This document shows, piece after piece, positions 11,401 to 23,400 of a stretch of 64,000 nucleotides of DNA. The stretch comes from Phylloscopus collybita. Lineage: Eukaryota > Chordata > Aves > Passeriformes > Phylloscopidae. Under the pieces are notes generated by a model. The model saw only the letters and a list, made by a program, of their open reading frames with translations. It did not search any database and was not told the origin of the DNA. Location of the stretch: the NCBI GenBank assembly GCA_027886175.1, contig JAJNNQ010000023.1, forward strand, positions 6,620,501 through 6,684,500. Reading direction: 5' to 3'. Position numbers and translations under genes: made by a program. Numbering within the stretch: position 1 is the stretch's first letter; each line of letters begins with the position of its first letter.

Positions 11401-14400
11401 CAGGGCCGGGCAGCAGGAACTGGGATAAAAATGCCTCAGGCAGAAAATAAGCTTTATAGTGTTCGGGCAGCCTCAGATGAGGTGACAGATGCTTAATCAG
11501 CTTATTCCCAGTAAGTGTCTGCCTGTCTTCCCTCCCCTGCCCGGGATGGGACTCTGCCAGCAGCCTGGGGGTGCAGAGCCCTGTTCCCAGCAGGAATGCC
11601 CGTGGTGCTTCCCTCCTCAGGGCCAGCCAGGCTCTGAGCTCCTTTTTCTGGTGGCACCTTGGTGGGAGAGTGTCCCCAAGGCGGGGCAGGGGATTGGGAG
11701 CAGCTCTGGGGCTGGAGCTGGGCTTGACCCAGAGGATCCCCAGCAGGGAATGGAGGCTGTGCCTCTCCCAGGGCTGGGCTGGGTGTTGGGGTGAGGGCCT
11801 GGCAGGGAGGGCTGTGGCTGCAGGGCCAAGCACACAAAGAGCCCTTCTTCTTCTCCCTGATCCGATTATTCCTTCCCCCATCTTAACTGAGGGCCTTGGA
11901 GCCAGGCAGGAAGGGCTCAGACGGTGCTGCCCGGGTTCACCCCCACCCTCTGGGCAGGTGGGCAGTGCCCCCCAGTGCAGAGGGACCCAGGTGTGATCCT
12001 GGCACAGCTCAGGGGGTGCTGCAGGCTCTGCTCTGCCTCACTCCTGGCTGCACCTTTGGAATTCTGCTCTTCAGCCCTTCCTGCTGCTCCCTGATGGGCT
12101 GGGCTGGTGCTGCTCTCCACGGCCAGCCCGGGAGTGGGACATCACCTGCCACCATCCCCCAGGTCTTGGGTCACCAACCTGGCTGCTCTGAGGGCTGCTG
12201 CTGCCCCAGACATCCACTCACAGTTATACATAACAGAGTGTTATGGTTATTTTTGCCATGTCTGGTGATTTTCTCGTTGGGGCATTCACTTTCCTCTCCT
12301 GGGGAAGCGTCTCGTGCTGGGGCACTGCAGAGCCCCCTTCTTCTTGTCCCTGGTGTCCAGGCTTGTCCCAGCTTGTCTTCTTCAGTGAAGCTGCAGGGTG
12401 AGGGAGGATCCTGGGGCATCGCCCAGGGAGTTGGGAGGGTTTCTTTGCTCTCTTTTTGTGTTCATCAGGACAGGGTTGAGCATGGGGTTGTTCACCTCCC
12501 ATCATCCCTGCTAATCCCAACGATGTTCTGTTCCCTTTAGACGATCATGGAGCAGTTCAATCCCAGCCTCAGGAATTTCATTTCTATGGGGAAGACCTAT
12601 GAAAAAGCCTTAGCAAGTAAGTGACATTGGGGCTGCCAGGCTGGGGAGGGGGAAAAGCTGGGAAACTTGTGGTTTTTATTGAAAATCTTTGGGGTTTTGT
12701 TGAAAAGTTCCTCGTTCCCATGGAGCAGGAACTGGCAGGATGGTTCTTGGACCATGTTGGGATGGGCAAGGCTGTGGCCGTGGGAGGGATTCCAGGGAGA
12801 AAATGTTGGGAGGCAGCAGGATAACGAAACACATCTCCAAACAGTTCATCTTTAAATGTTTGTTTAAAATATTGAGAATTGAGATTGTAAGTTTTGTTTA
12901 AAGAGGTGTTATTGAAATGTTTAAATTGCCCAGAAGAAGGAAGAGAAGGGAAAAAGCCTAAAAGTCTTGATGGCAGCTCTTGATTGGGAATGCAGGATCC
13001 TATTGGGAGCCATTAGGGAGGTGTAGATTTAAGTGATCAGAAGGAAGCTAGGAATTGATTAGACCCCAAAACAGACTGTTTTGACTTCATCTGGCTTTGT
13101 GCACTGCCTGGGCCCTCCTCAGCTGGCTTTTAAGGAGGTTTAAGCTTTGCTCAACCCAGAGCCGTGTTTTTCCAGTGAGGGCTCTGCTCCCTTCAGAGCT
13201 GCACGTGTCCCCTGGATTTTATTTTTGAATAATCCCAGTGAGAATGCCCGTGGGGGAGAGTCTGTCATCATCTTCAGCCAGCAGGGGAAAAACACTTTGG
13301 TGCCTCGTGTTCTGGGGTGCTGGGGTTTGTGTCCCGACCTTTGGGAAGGATCGCTGCTCCCGCTCCCTGCCTGCAGCACCTTTCCTTTCCCACAAGTCGA
13401 GTCAGGCTCCCGGCTGTTTCCATGAGGATTTTTAAGCCCTCCCCCTGCTCCCAGGTGCCTCGGACACAGCGTCCTGCCAGCTCAGGGCACTGGTTTGAAC
13501 TGGGATTTAATGGCTCAGCCAGCCGTGACGGGGCAGTGCCCGTCCAGCCCGCTCCACTGCCCAGGACTCTGATCCCCAGGGAGGGGTCACAGGGCACCCT
13601 CAGGAGCAGCAGCTTTCCCAGAAGTTCCTGGGGATGCCAGCAGAGAGGTGTTCATGATCTGGGGGTGCTTTTCCCTGCTGGTTCCCTCCTGGAAGCAGGG
13701 AAGGGAGCAGGGGCAGGGTGTGACAGGGAGAAGAGCTTATCCTTGGGCTGTGTTTTTTTTTTTATTTATTCTCCTGAAATAGCCACCCAATAACTCAGCT
13801 TGAATTACCTGGGAGGAGAATCTGTTTATCCTGGTCTGTGCCGTGGCACTTGGGATAACCAGTGTGATCAGTGCCTTTGTGCTTTTCCCACATCCCTGCT
13901 GTGAAAACGCTGTGGAGCCAAGGACCTTCCTGGCATTTTTACCTTGGCTTGGGTCATCCTTCCGAGCTGGGGGGCAGCTGGAGGAAGTGCAGGACCCAGG
14001 AGGCAGAGCAGAGGCAGCGTTGGAAGGCTGGGGCTGTACAGCATGTTCTGTGATTAGAGGAAACCCCCTGCTTATCTGATTAGAGTCAAGTGTGTAGCTG
14101 GAATGTCAACAAACAAGGCTGAACTATAATGAAAGTCTGTGATATTCAATTATTCCGCAGTGATTTCTCTGAGCAGCGTTAGCAGCACTGCAATGAAAAC
14201 CAGCACAGTCCTGCACATCCCTTTTCTAATCCTAAATTCCCCTGGAATCTCACTGCTCCAGCTTTCTCTGCTCGCTTTCCCTCCGTTTGTTGTGTGGGTT
14301 CAGCCCTTTGAGGTAACACCTCTTTTAGTGTCCAGCATCTCCTCAGTGCCCCAGAAGTTCCAACAGCCATTAAGGAGAAATAACCTTGATATTTTTTGGT

Positions 14401-17400
14401 TCTTTTTAGGCATGACCTACGCAGCAAAAGGGTACTTTGATGCTCTGGTGAAGATGGGAGAGTTGGCCAGTGAGAGCCAAGGATCAAAAGAATTGGGTAA
14501 GTCCCCAGTTTGCTGCTGAATGGAGCTGCAGATCCCCAGCCCAGGAATGAGGCAGATCTTTGGTGCTGCTGGGGAGAAGGAGCTCAGTGTGGAGCTGATC
14601 CTGCCCTGTCTCAGTGCTGGCAGTGTCTCTGCAGTTGCTGTTAATGCAGTTTGGAAAACCCCCCAGGCTCTCGGTGTCAGGGCTTTGGCTCCTGCTGTTT
14701 CTGGAGAGCAGCTTTGTGGTGGTTCTTTCTCACTTGGCGAAGGAGAAGCAGCAGATTTTTGGAGCTGGGGCTGAGCTGCCCATCAGAGATCTCTGGAGAG
14801 GGAGGGATGTGGGAAGGGGCTGTGCTGGTGGAGGTCACCCTGTGCTGGTGGGGCTGGGACTGTGCCCTGAGTGCAGCAGCTCTGCCGTCCCTGCTGGAGC
14901 CTCCCCGTGCCTCTGCCGGGGACTGGTGTTTGCCCAATCGATGGCAGACGTCACCAGCTGTGACGCTTGCTGCCTCCTTCCCCTTCCTCACACTTATTTC
15001 CCCAGCAAATCCTTTGGGAGCTGCTTTTCCAGTGCCCCTATTGCCCAGACATCCTCCTGCATCCTCCCTCCTCACAGCCAAGGCTGGAGGTGCCAATCCC
15101 AGCTCCCCCCTTGGCTCAGGGTGACAGTCCCAGCTCCCCCTGGGATGCTGCACCTTGTTAAGGCTCTCATGAAGTGAGATGGGCCTTGGTCTTGTGTCTA
15201 TGCAGTCCCAGGTGAACCCCTCCTCCTCCTCCTCCCCCTCCATCCCTCCCGCAGCTCCAGCGATGGCAAAGTGCTCATTAAAGCATCTCTCCGGGGCAGG
15301 CAATTAACAGAGAGGTTGAGCTGAAACGACTCTAAAGGCTGAAGGAGTCGGGGAGCAGCCCCTGGGCTCTGGGTTTGGTGTCAGGCCCCGCTCCCCCAGC
15401 CCTGCTGCTGCCTCGGGATTGTGCTGGGAAAGCAGTGAGTGTCTATGGAAACCGAGTCGTGGATTAAAGCTGCCTGGAGCAATCTGCTTCTGTTTAATAA
15501 ATAAAACAAAGAGCCCTGTGTGCTGAGGGCTGTGCAGAGCCTGCGGGGAGCTGCTGCTGCCTCTCTGGGGCTGAGGGACACCCCAGCTCTGCTCACACTT
15601 TACTTTGGGGCCTTCTGGCCCTGGTTCCTCAACGAATGATGAGGGTTTGATGTCCTTGTTGCCATCTCCTCATGTGTGGCTCGAGTATTTTGGGGTTTAG
15701 AATGTTTCCAAATCACTGCTCCTTCCCCTCCTGGTGTGGACACATCCCAGTGAGGCTGCTGGCAGCTCCGGGGCTACTCAGCCTCCTGCTCTGCTGATCC
15801 TGCTGATATTTGCTGTGGCAGCTGCTCCAGGCAGGAGAAAGTTGAGATAAAATTTCTGGCTGCAGCTCAGTGGAGCTGATAACAGCTGGGACACAACCCC
15901 CTCCCAGCAGATGTGTAAACAGGGGCTGAGAACTGTTCTGGGTCGGGGCTGTGCTCGCCCAAGGTGCAGCTTTTCCTGGGAACACCTTTGCCTTATCACT
16001 CCCTGGGCTGGGAATGCTGAGAGTGCCAAAAAGGAGCTCTGGGTTGTTTCATAGGATCCCAGACTGGTTTGGGCTGGAAGGGGCCTTAAAGCCCATCCAT
16101 GGGCAGGGACACCTTCCACCATCCCAGGATGCTCCAAGCCCCATCCGCCCTAGCCTTGGGCACTGCCAGGGATGGGGAATTCATTTTAGGACAGAGAACA
16201 GCAATTCTCTTAACTGCTGCTTCCATTCATGTGGTGCCCCCCAGCTTCCTCCCTGAGTGGGATTTTTTTCCATGAGTTTATAGGGAAAACTGCTTCAAGA
16301 TGTCAGCCGGGACTGTGAGATGCTCTGGTCAGGACTGCAAGCTCATGTTCCCAGCCTCCACGGGCAAAAATCTGAGATAATTGTTTTCCCTCCAGAACCC
16401 TCTCTTTCCTGACCTGGCTGCTTTCCCGCTGTCCTTGCTGGGACAGGAGGTGTCCCAGCCCCAGGTGTCTGGTAGGACAGGAGCCCTCTGGAGCCCTTCT
16501 CTAGGCTCAGCTCCTGGCTGCCCTGGGGCTGCTTAGCCCTGTGCATTTTTTCCAAATTCCCCATCAGCTTTGAGGAGCTGCGTGTAGACGGGATAATCCC
16601 GCCTGGGAATGGAGAAGGGGCCGTAATAACAATAACAATGCACTTGAGCTCTAATCATCTCTGGGGGCTGAGGCTTCAGCTGCAAGTGTCTGCTGGGGCC
16701 TGTCTGAACCCCACTGCCGAGGTTTGGGGTGTGCAGGGTCGGGGCTGTGGGCTGTTCTCAGCCCCCGTGGTGCTCTCAGCTGTCAGGGTGTGGCTGTCGT
16801 TGTCCCGGAGCAGCAGGAGCTTTGCTCTCTGCAGTTCCCTGATGGCCAGGCCCTGGCATTTGGGATTGGGTCTGTGCCCACAGGTGTTGTATTCCTCTGG
16901 GGAGTGGTTTTCCCCCAGAACCCCCTGAAGGCTGCAACCATGGAGTTTGACCCTCCCTTCCTGTCTTGACCCTGTTGGCTCAGGTCCAGCTATCTTTCCT
17001 GAGCAGAAGACAAGATAAGTTCCTGTTCTTCCTTGTTCTCTCTCTCTGCCCTGGAACCCTTTGAGAATCTCTTTCTCACCCAGAGGGTGAGAGCCCCTTT
17101 TGGAATCTTTTGCCCTGTTCCCTGAGATATTCCTCCAAAGCCCCTCAAGGAAACTGAGCTAGCCACAGGAGCCTGGGGGTGGGCAGGGGAAGTATCTCAC
17201 ACAGGTGCCCTCAAGAGAGGCTCCTTGGGCTGTTCTTCACCCCCTTGGTGTTTGTGGCAGGGGTTTTAGGGACAATGAGCTGCTGTGAGGAGCCTGTGCC
17301 TGACCAGGGAAGGTTTGTAGCCTCTTCCAAGAAGCTCCAGCCTCATGCATGAGTCCTCAGGTGACTTTGGCCCTTGTCCAGCTCCTGCCTGGGTCCCTTG

Positions 17401-20400
17401 GATGCTGCTCAAAATGTCGTTTCTTTTGTTCTTCTTGAAAACTAGGCCATGACAAAGTCATGGAAAGGGGTTTTCTTCTCCTGGTGAGCAGAGCTGGAGG
17501 CATTTCCCCTGGGATGCTGGGGCTGAGCAGCACCTGCAGGGCTGGAGGGGGATTTTGTTTCTGGGAGGCCCCTTGGATGAGTGGAGCTGCTCTGGGTGAC
17601 ACAACAGGCTGTGAAAGGGCAGCACAGGCGGTAATTACTCAACCATTGTTGAGCTGAAAGGAGCCCCTGGCACATAATGGCTTTTTATTTCCACAATGAA
17701 ATCAGGACATGGCACCTTCACGGTTTGGAGGAGATTTTACAGCTCATCCAGTGCCACCCCTGCCACGGGCAGAGACACCTTCCACTGTCCCAGGGTGCTC
17801 CAAGCCCTTCCAACCTGGACACTCCCAGGGGCACCCCTGAGTTCAGGCTCCCTCCCCTGCAGCTCCAGGGTCTGTCCCAGCTCCTGGCGTTCGGAGGCTT
17901 TGTGCTGCACCAGATTCTGGGGGAACGGGGATTAATTAATCTGTTAATTGGATTTGTGGTTGTTTTGGGTAGATGCTTCCTGCAGTGCTGGCGGTGAGGA
18001 TATAGATCCCACAGGTGCCAAAGGTCGCCATGGAGGGAGGGGATCAGGGGCTGCTGGAGCTGCTGGTGCCCGTGTGTGCTGGTGTCCACTGGGAACCAGT
18101 CAGAGCAGCGCCCAGGGTGACACACAACTCCAGGGCTTTATATTTTCCTGTGATTCGTGGCAGTGTCCCTGCTGTGGAGGTGAGCTCCTGGCTGGGAGCT
18201 GAGATCTTTTTGGTGATCCTTTCAATTTAACAACGCCTTTAGCACCTTGTGGGTGACAGCTTTGTGCTGGTGGAGGAGAGGAAGCTGCAGGAATGGGCTC
18301 GCTGAAGGTGCAGAAACACAAGACAGTCCTCTCAACGCCTCCTGCTGCCTCAGGACAGGGCTTTCCCACTGCCTCCATCCCTGCCACGAGGAGCAGGTGG
18401 CCAAGGCTCATTCTCACCCACCTGTGTTGGGTACGTGGTGGTGGAGGGTTGTAAAGGAGCAGCTGTGAGGACCATGTGGCCTGGCTGGGGCTCCCAGCGT
18501 GTGGCAGATGTGTGAAACGTCTGGGTCTCACCTTCCCTGGGGATGGTGACAACTTCCAGGATTCCCACCTGCTCTGTGCCCTGGCACTGCCTGGGAGGGA
18601 TCCTGCAGGGATCTCCCTCCTTTTGGGGGAGTGAGGGTCCTGTGTGTGTCCTTGGGCTGCTTTCTGCCATCCACCAGCACTGGGCACCTTTGAGGAGGGG
18701 TTTTGGATGGGTGTGTGGCCAGCTCCAGGTCCTGGAGGTGTTGGCCTCCCCTCTGGAGCCCCCAGGGTTAGGGGCCAGGCTGGGCAGTGTGAGGGTGTTT
18801 AATTAACCAATGCCACCAGTACAGCTCCTGCCACAGCACTGGGGACACCCTGGGCTGTGCATCCTGGTACAGATCCAGGACTGGCCCCCATCCAGGGGGG
18901 CTGTGGGGGGCACAGGACATCCCAGTGTCTGCTCTATCCCTGGTGAAAGGGTCAGAGCCAACTGCCCAGCCTGAGGGAGCTGGGAACCCCAGCCAGGGTG
19001 CCTTGGGAAGCTTCTGCTTCTCCCTTTACCTGCTCCCTTAGCAAACAACTGAAAAACGCCTCAAGCTGTGCCAGGCGGGGCTGGAGCAGCGCTGAGCCGC
19101 TGATGAGTTATCAGCACATCTCCCAGTCCTCTGGGGCTGGCAGAAGTGAAACCGTTGTGGAGAGGAAAGGGATGAGTCAGCGTGGAGAAGCTGATTGTTT
19201 CCCCACACTCGTCTCCTTCCCACTGCATGCGGATCTTCCCAGCTGCCACTCTGGAGTCGGAGCCTGGGCTGGGCTGGAAGTGCTCCCTGGCTCTGGGGAG
19301 CTGCTCTGTGCTGGCTCTGCCAGCCTGGCCCAGGCTGTGCTGCTGTCAGGGAACAGCAAAAAAAAAAAAAAAAAAAGATTGGAGAAGTTTCCAGTGGGAT
19401 TGTTCAGGCTGGAAAAGCCCTCAAGGTCGCTGAGCCCAAGTGTTGACCCCAGTCCCGCAAGTGCCACCTCTGCCTGTGCTGGGTTTTGCCTCAAATTTGG
19501 CTGCCTCAGATCCTCAGCACCGAGGTGATGTGAGAGCAGGGTTTTTGCTGGCTGTTTTTTAGGGGATGTGTCCAAGTGCTGAGCCCAGGAGCTGGGGCAG
19601 CCACGGTGCTGCTGGTGGGTGATGGTCCCCTGGCCAGTGGCCACCATCTCCTGCTGCCCTTGCAGGCCAGCCTGGGCTGCTGCAGCCCTGCACCAATGTG
19701 TTCTGTCTGAGCAATCTGGCTCTTTGATTAATGCCCACTTGGTATTTTTATTAGAAATTACCCATGCCCGTTTTCGAGGAGGGGGTCAAAGATAACCTTG
19801 AGTCTCTGACAACTCCAAACCCTTGGGAGCTGGGCTCCCACTGCCTCACCTTCTGGAGGGGCAGCTGGCTGCCGTGGTGCCAGCAGGGATGGCAGGGATG
19901 TGGAACAACCTGTTCGCCTGTTGTGGGCTGGGTGTGGAAGGGAAGGGCCCACAATAGCTGCTATAGTTCCTCTCCCAGAACGATACTGTGAGTCACCGTA
20001 ACCCGCAGCTCCTCCTCCCCGTGCGCTCGGCATCCCGCGGGGAGGGGAGAGCCCCCGGCTCTGCCTCCTGCCCTTCCCCGCCTCTCTTGGTGCCTCTGGG
20101 TGTAGCCGAGATGCCTCACCGGGGGGTTCCTCACCTGGAGGATGTGTTTTGGCAGCTGGGTGCGACTCACACGGTGACCCGAGCCGCTGTCCTGCTGCTC
20201 GGTGAGAGTTCAGGTGTTTGATTTACAAATCCCTCTGGCAGCTGATGCAAAGCAGCTGTGCTGCTGCCGGGGTGTGTGCCCTGTGCCGGTCCCAGCCCTG
20301 CCACCGAGCTCCCGGGGGTGGTCCCCTCAGAACTTCATGGTGCTACCCCTCCACAGAACCTCAGCTTCTCTTCCAAGTCGAATTTTGCACTATTTAGGCT

Positions 20401-23400
20401 TTGCAGCTACCGTGGTATTCCCTGGTCACAGTTTAACTCCACCCCTGCAGCTCTGGGCTGGGTTTGGGGTGAGGTGTCTGGTACAGTCTCACACGGTCTG
20501 TAGGATTTTGGGGAGCAGCTATCGGGCTGGCAGAGCTGCTCTGTGGGAATTCACACCCTGCTGCTCCTTTTAGGGGATTTAGTTCAAATCCTGTCACCCA
20601 GCTGGGTTTCCAGTGGTGGCAGAGGCCACGGGAAGCCTGGGGCTGGTTCCTTTGGGGGCAGCTGGGGAGGGAGAGGCTCTGGAGGAAGCTCCTGAGGCTC
20701 TGGGCAGGCATCCAGCTGCCTTCCTGCCACCTCGTGGTGCTGGGCTGAGGGGGGACAGCAGGGTCCCCTCAGCAGGCTGGGGCACAGCGAGGCTGTGCTG
20801 TGGGAAAGGCTCTGTGCCCCGCTGGCTTTGATGTGGGGCTGGAACGCCCCGGCAGGAGCCGAGGTGGGGTGGTGGTGCAGGAGAAAGTTGAATCCAGAAG
20901 ATGGATATCAGTGCTGAGAGAGCACCACGAGCTGCCCCAGTGCTGGGAACAAGCCAGTTCCCCAGGAGAGGAATGTGAGAGAGGGCAGAGCCCTCCTGTC
21001 CCAAAGCAGGGGTACCCAGGGCTGGATTTGGGGACGTGGATGTTATTTCTGGGTGGCTCAGGAGCTCTGTGACAGTAGCCAGAGTCCCTGAGCAGCCCCA
21101 CACCAGCTCTCCTGGGATTCCCACTCCAGCCAAACGGGAAGGGAGAGGGACAGGAGGTGGTGCAAGCTCTGGGAACAACGAGAGAGCCACCCTTGCCTTG
21201 ACACCCCCGACAAAGCCACCTCAGAGTGACGCCGGGGCCTCCTCGCAGTGGGAATTCTGGCACTTCCCAGCACTGAGCTGTCACAGCCCGAGCAGCAGCG
21301 ATTTCCTGGTGCTCCCGTGGTGGTGGCCCCTTGCCTGGAGCTCCCTGCTCTCGTGTGACACTGCAGACGTGTGTGTGACACTGCACAGCCGTGTGTGACA
21401 CTGCAGACCTGTGTTCTGGCCGGGTGTGAGGGCTCCTCCGGGCTCAGCACCTGCAGAAGCCGCTGGAAATCTCGGTTTCCTCGTGGGGAGGGAGTGGAGC
21501 TGCAGCTCTGCCATCTGGTCACCTCTCCAGGGACATGCTGGGCATCGCTGCTCCCTCAGGGGGCACAGAGGGACGGTGTCGGCTGTGTCACCGCGGCAGA
21601 GGGACCCGTGCCTGCCAAGGGATCGGATTTCGGTGTTTGCAGGAGGGTTTGAGAGCAGTGCACGGTGCAAAGTACACATTGCTCCAGCCAGGAGAGCAAA
21701 GCAATGTTGAGGCGGGTTGTTCCTGGTCAGCTGGGGCTGCTGACACTCAGCTGGCACGTGGCCCCTGAGCCCAGGGACATGGGGGGACATGGGGCATGCA
21801 GCATGCAGCAGCTGTGCTGGGAGAGGGTCCCACTCCTTCTCTTGCCCTAGTGAGATGCTGGCTTTCATTTGCAAACAGCTCCACAGAGGTTGGGAGCTCT
21901 TGGGAAGCTACAGCTTGCCCTGCTGGAAGGGAAAGCTTCCAAACTCAGCCCTGAAAAGAGCTGACAAAGCTGGGCTGTCCCCAGGGCTCTCTCTGATCCA
22001 GAGTCAGGGCTCTTGGTGCTGGCTCCCTTCCTAAAAGATGCTCCCGTGTGTGTGCCTGGCTCCAGCCACGCTGGGGCTTCTGCTGAGCCAGGACACAGCC
22101 CTTCCTCCAGGAACAGCTCTGGGTGTGGGGCTGCAGCCCTGCATTGGAAAAGAAAAATTAAAGGAAGTTGCAGAACAGAGCTGGGATTCCTTGGCTGCAG
22201 TGGGGATCCCAGGGCTTAGCCCCGTGTCCTGTGACCTGCACTGAGTGCCAGGGCTGTGTCTGTCCCTGTGCTGGGCCTGGGGAACAGGGGCTGCCCCTGC
22301 TGTTGGGGTCCTGCTGCTGCTCGTCCTTGTTCCCTTCCTGCCTCTCAAGGTTTCCCTGTTTGTCCGAGTGTCTCAGGTGAGCTCACTGCAGCTCCCCAAA
22401 GGTGGGCACAGAGGGTTCTCCAGGAGCCCCCCTGGTCTGGCTGGGGACCCCTCCTTGCCAGCAGGGTGCTGCCTGCCCCAGCCCTGTGGTGTCCCCTGAG
22501 CTCGGTGCCTCAAGCCCTCCCTGCCTTGTCTCCACAGGGGACGTGCTCTTCCAGATGGCAGAGGTGCACAGGCAGATCCAGAACCAGCTGGAGGAGATGG
22601 TGAGTGCCCAGCCCGGTGTGCCAGGGTCCCTGTCAGTGGAAAATGCTTCTCTGTGCCTTGCCCAGATGACACCAGCCCCTCTGATGTGGATTTGCTAAGC
22701 TCCAAAGGGTCTGCATTGCTTGGGCATCCTCTTCAGCCCTGCTGGGCCCTCTCTGAGTCCATCCCTCGCTGCTCTCAGCCTGTGCAGCCCTGCTGCTGTG
22801 CCCTCCCCGTGCCATCTGCTGCTCCCCAGGCGGGCTCTGCCAGCCCTCCCTGAGCTCTAAGTGTTTCTTTTCTCCCTTTAGCTCAAGTCCTTCCACAACG
22901 AGCTCCTGACGCAGCTGGAGCAGAAGGTGGAGCTGGACTCCCGGTACCTGAGTGTGAGTTCTGTGTGTGTGAGTCTGGCACAGCCCTGGCCTCGGGGGTC
23001 CCCGGGGGTCCCCCCCATCAGCTGCTCCCTGCTGGGGGATGTCACATTGTGCCCCAGCTCCTGCCCCTGGTCATGGACGGGTCCCCAGTGTCACACACAG
23101 CACCACACACGGACCAGAGTCGTTCCCTGGTTGCTCTCTGGGCCTTGGGAATCCCACGGGAGTTTCCCAGGGGCTCTGCTCGTTTCTGTCACCCCTCAGC
23201 AGCAGGAGCTCAGCCCAGGCTCAGAACTTTCTCCTGTCACATCCAGGCTGCACTGAAGAAGTACCAGACGGAGCAGAGGAGCAAGGGGGACTCCCTGGAC
23301 AAGTGCCAGGCAGAGCTGAAGAAACTTCGCAAGAAGAGCCAGGGCAGCAAGAACCCGCAGAAATACTCGGACAAGGAGCTGCAGGTAGGAGCCCGGGCTG

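Larger units (their letters stand above)
5411..12540 (+). other. BAIAP2: BAIAP2 intron 1
   Basis: About 7.1 kb. It holds a CR1 relic with an internal 34-bp array (9070-9400), a second CR1 tail (9440-9520), and AT-richer blocks near 5940-6060 and 10570-10745. No exon or RNA gene recognised. Confidence 0.85.
14497..22537 (+). other. BAIAP2: BAIAP2 intron 3
   Basis: About 8 kb. Contains three reverse CR1 fragments (about 16049-16177, 17715-17840, 19395-19465), a poly-A run at 19360-19377, and a 20-24 bp repeat at 21356-21417 (gtgtgacactgcagac). No other gene recognised. Confidence 0.85.
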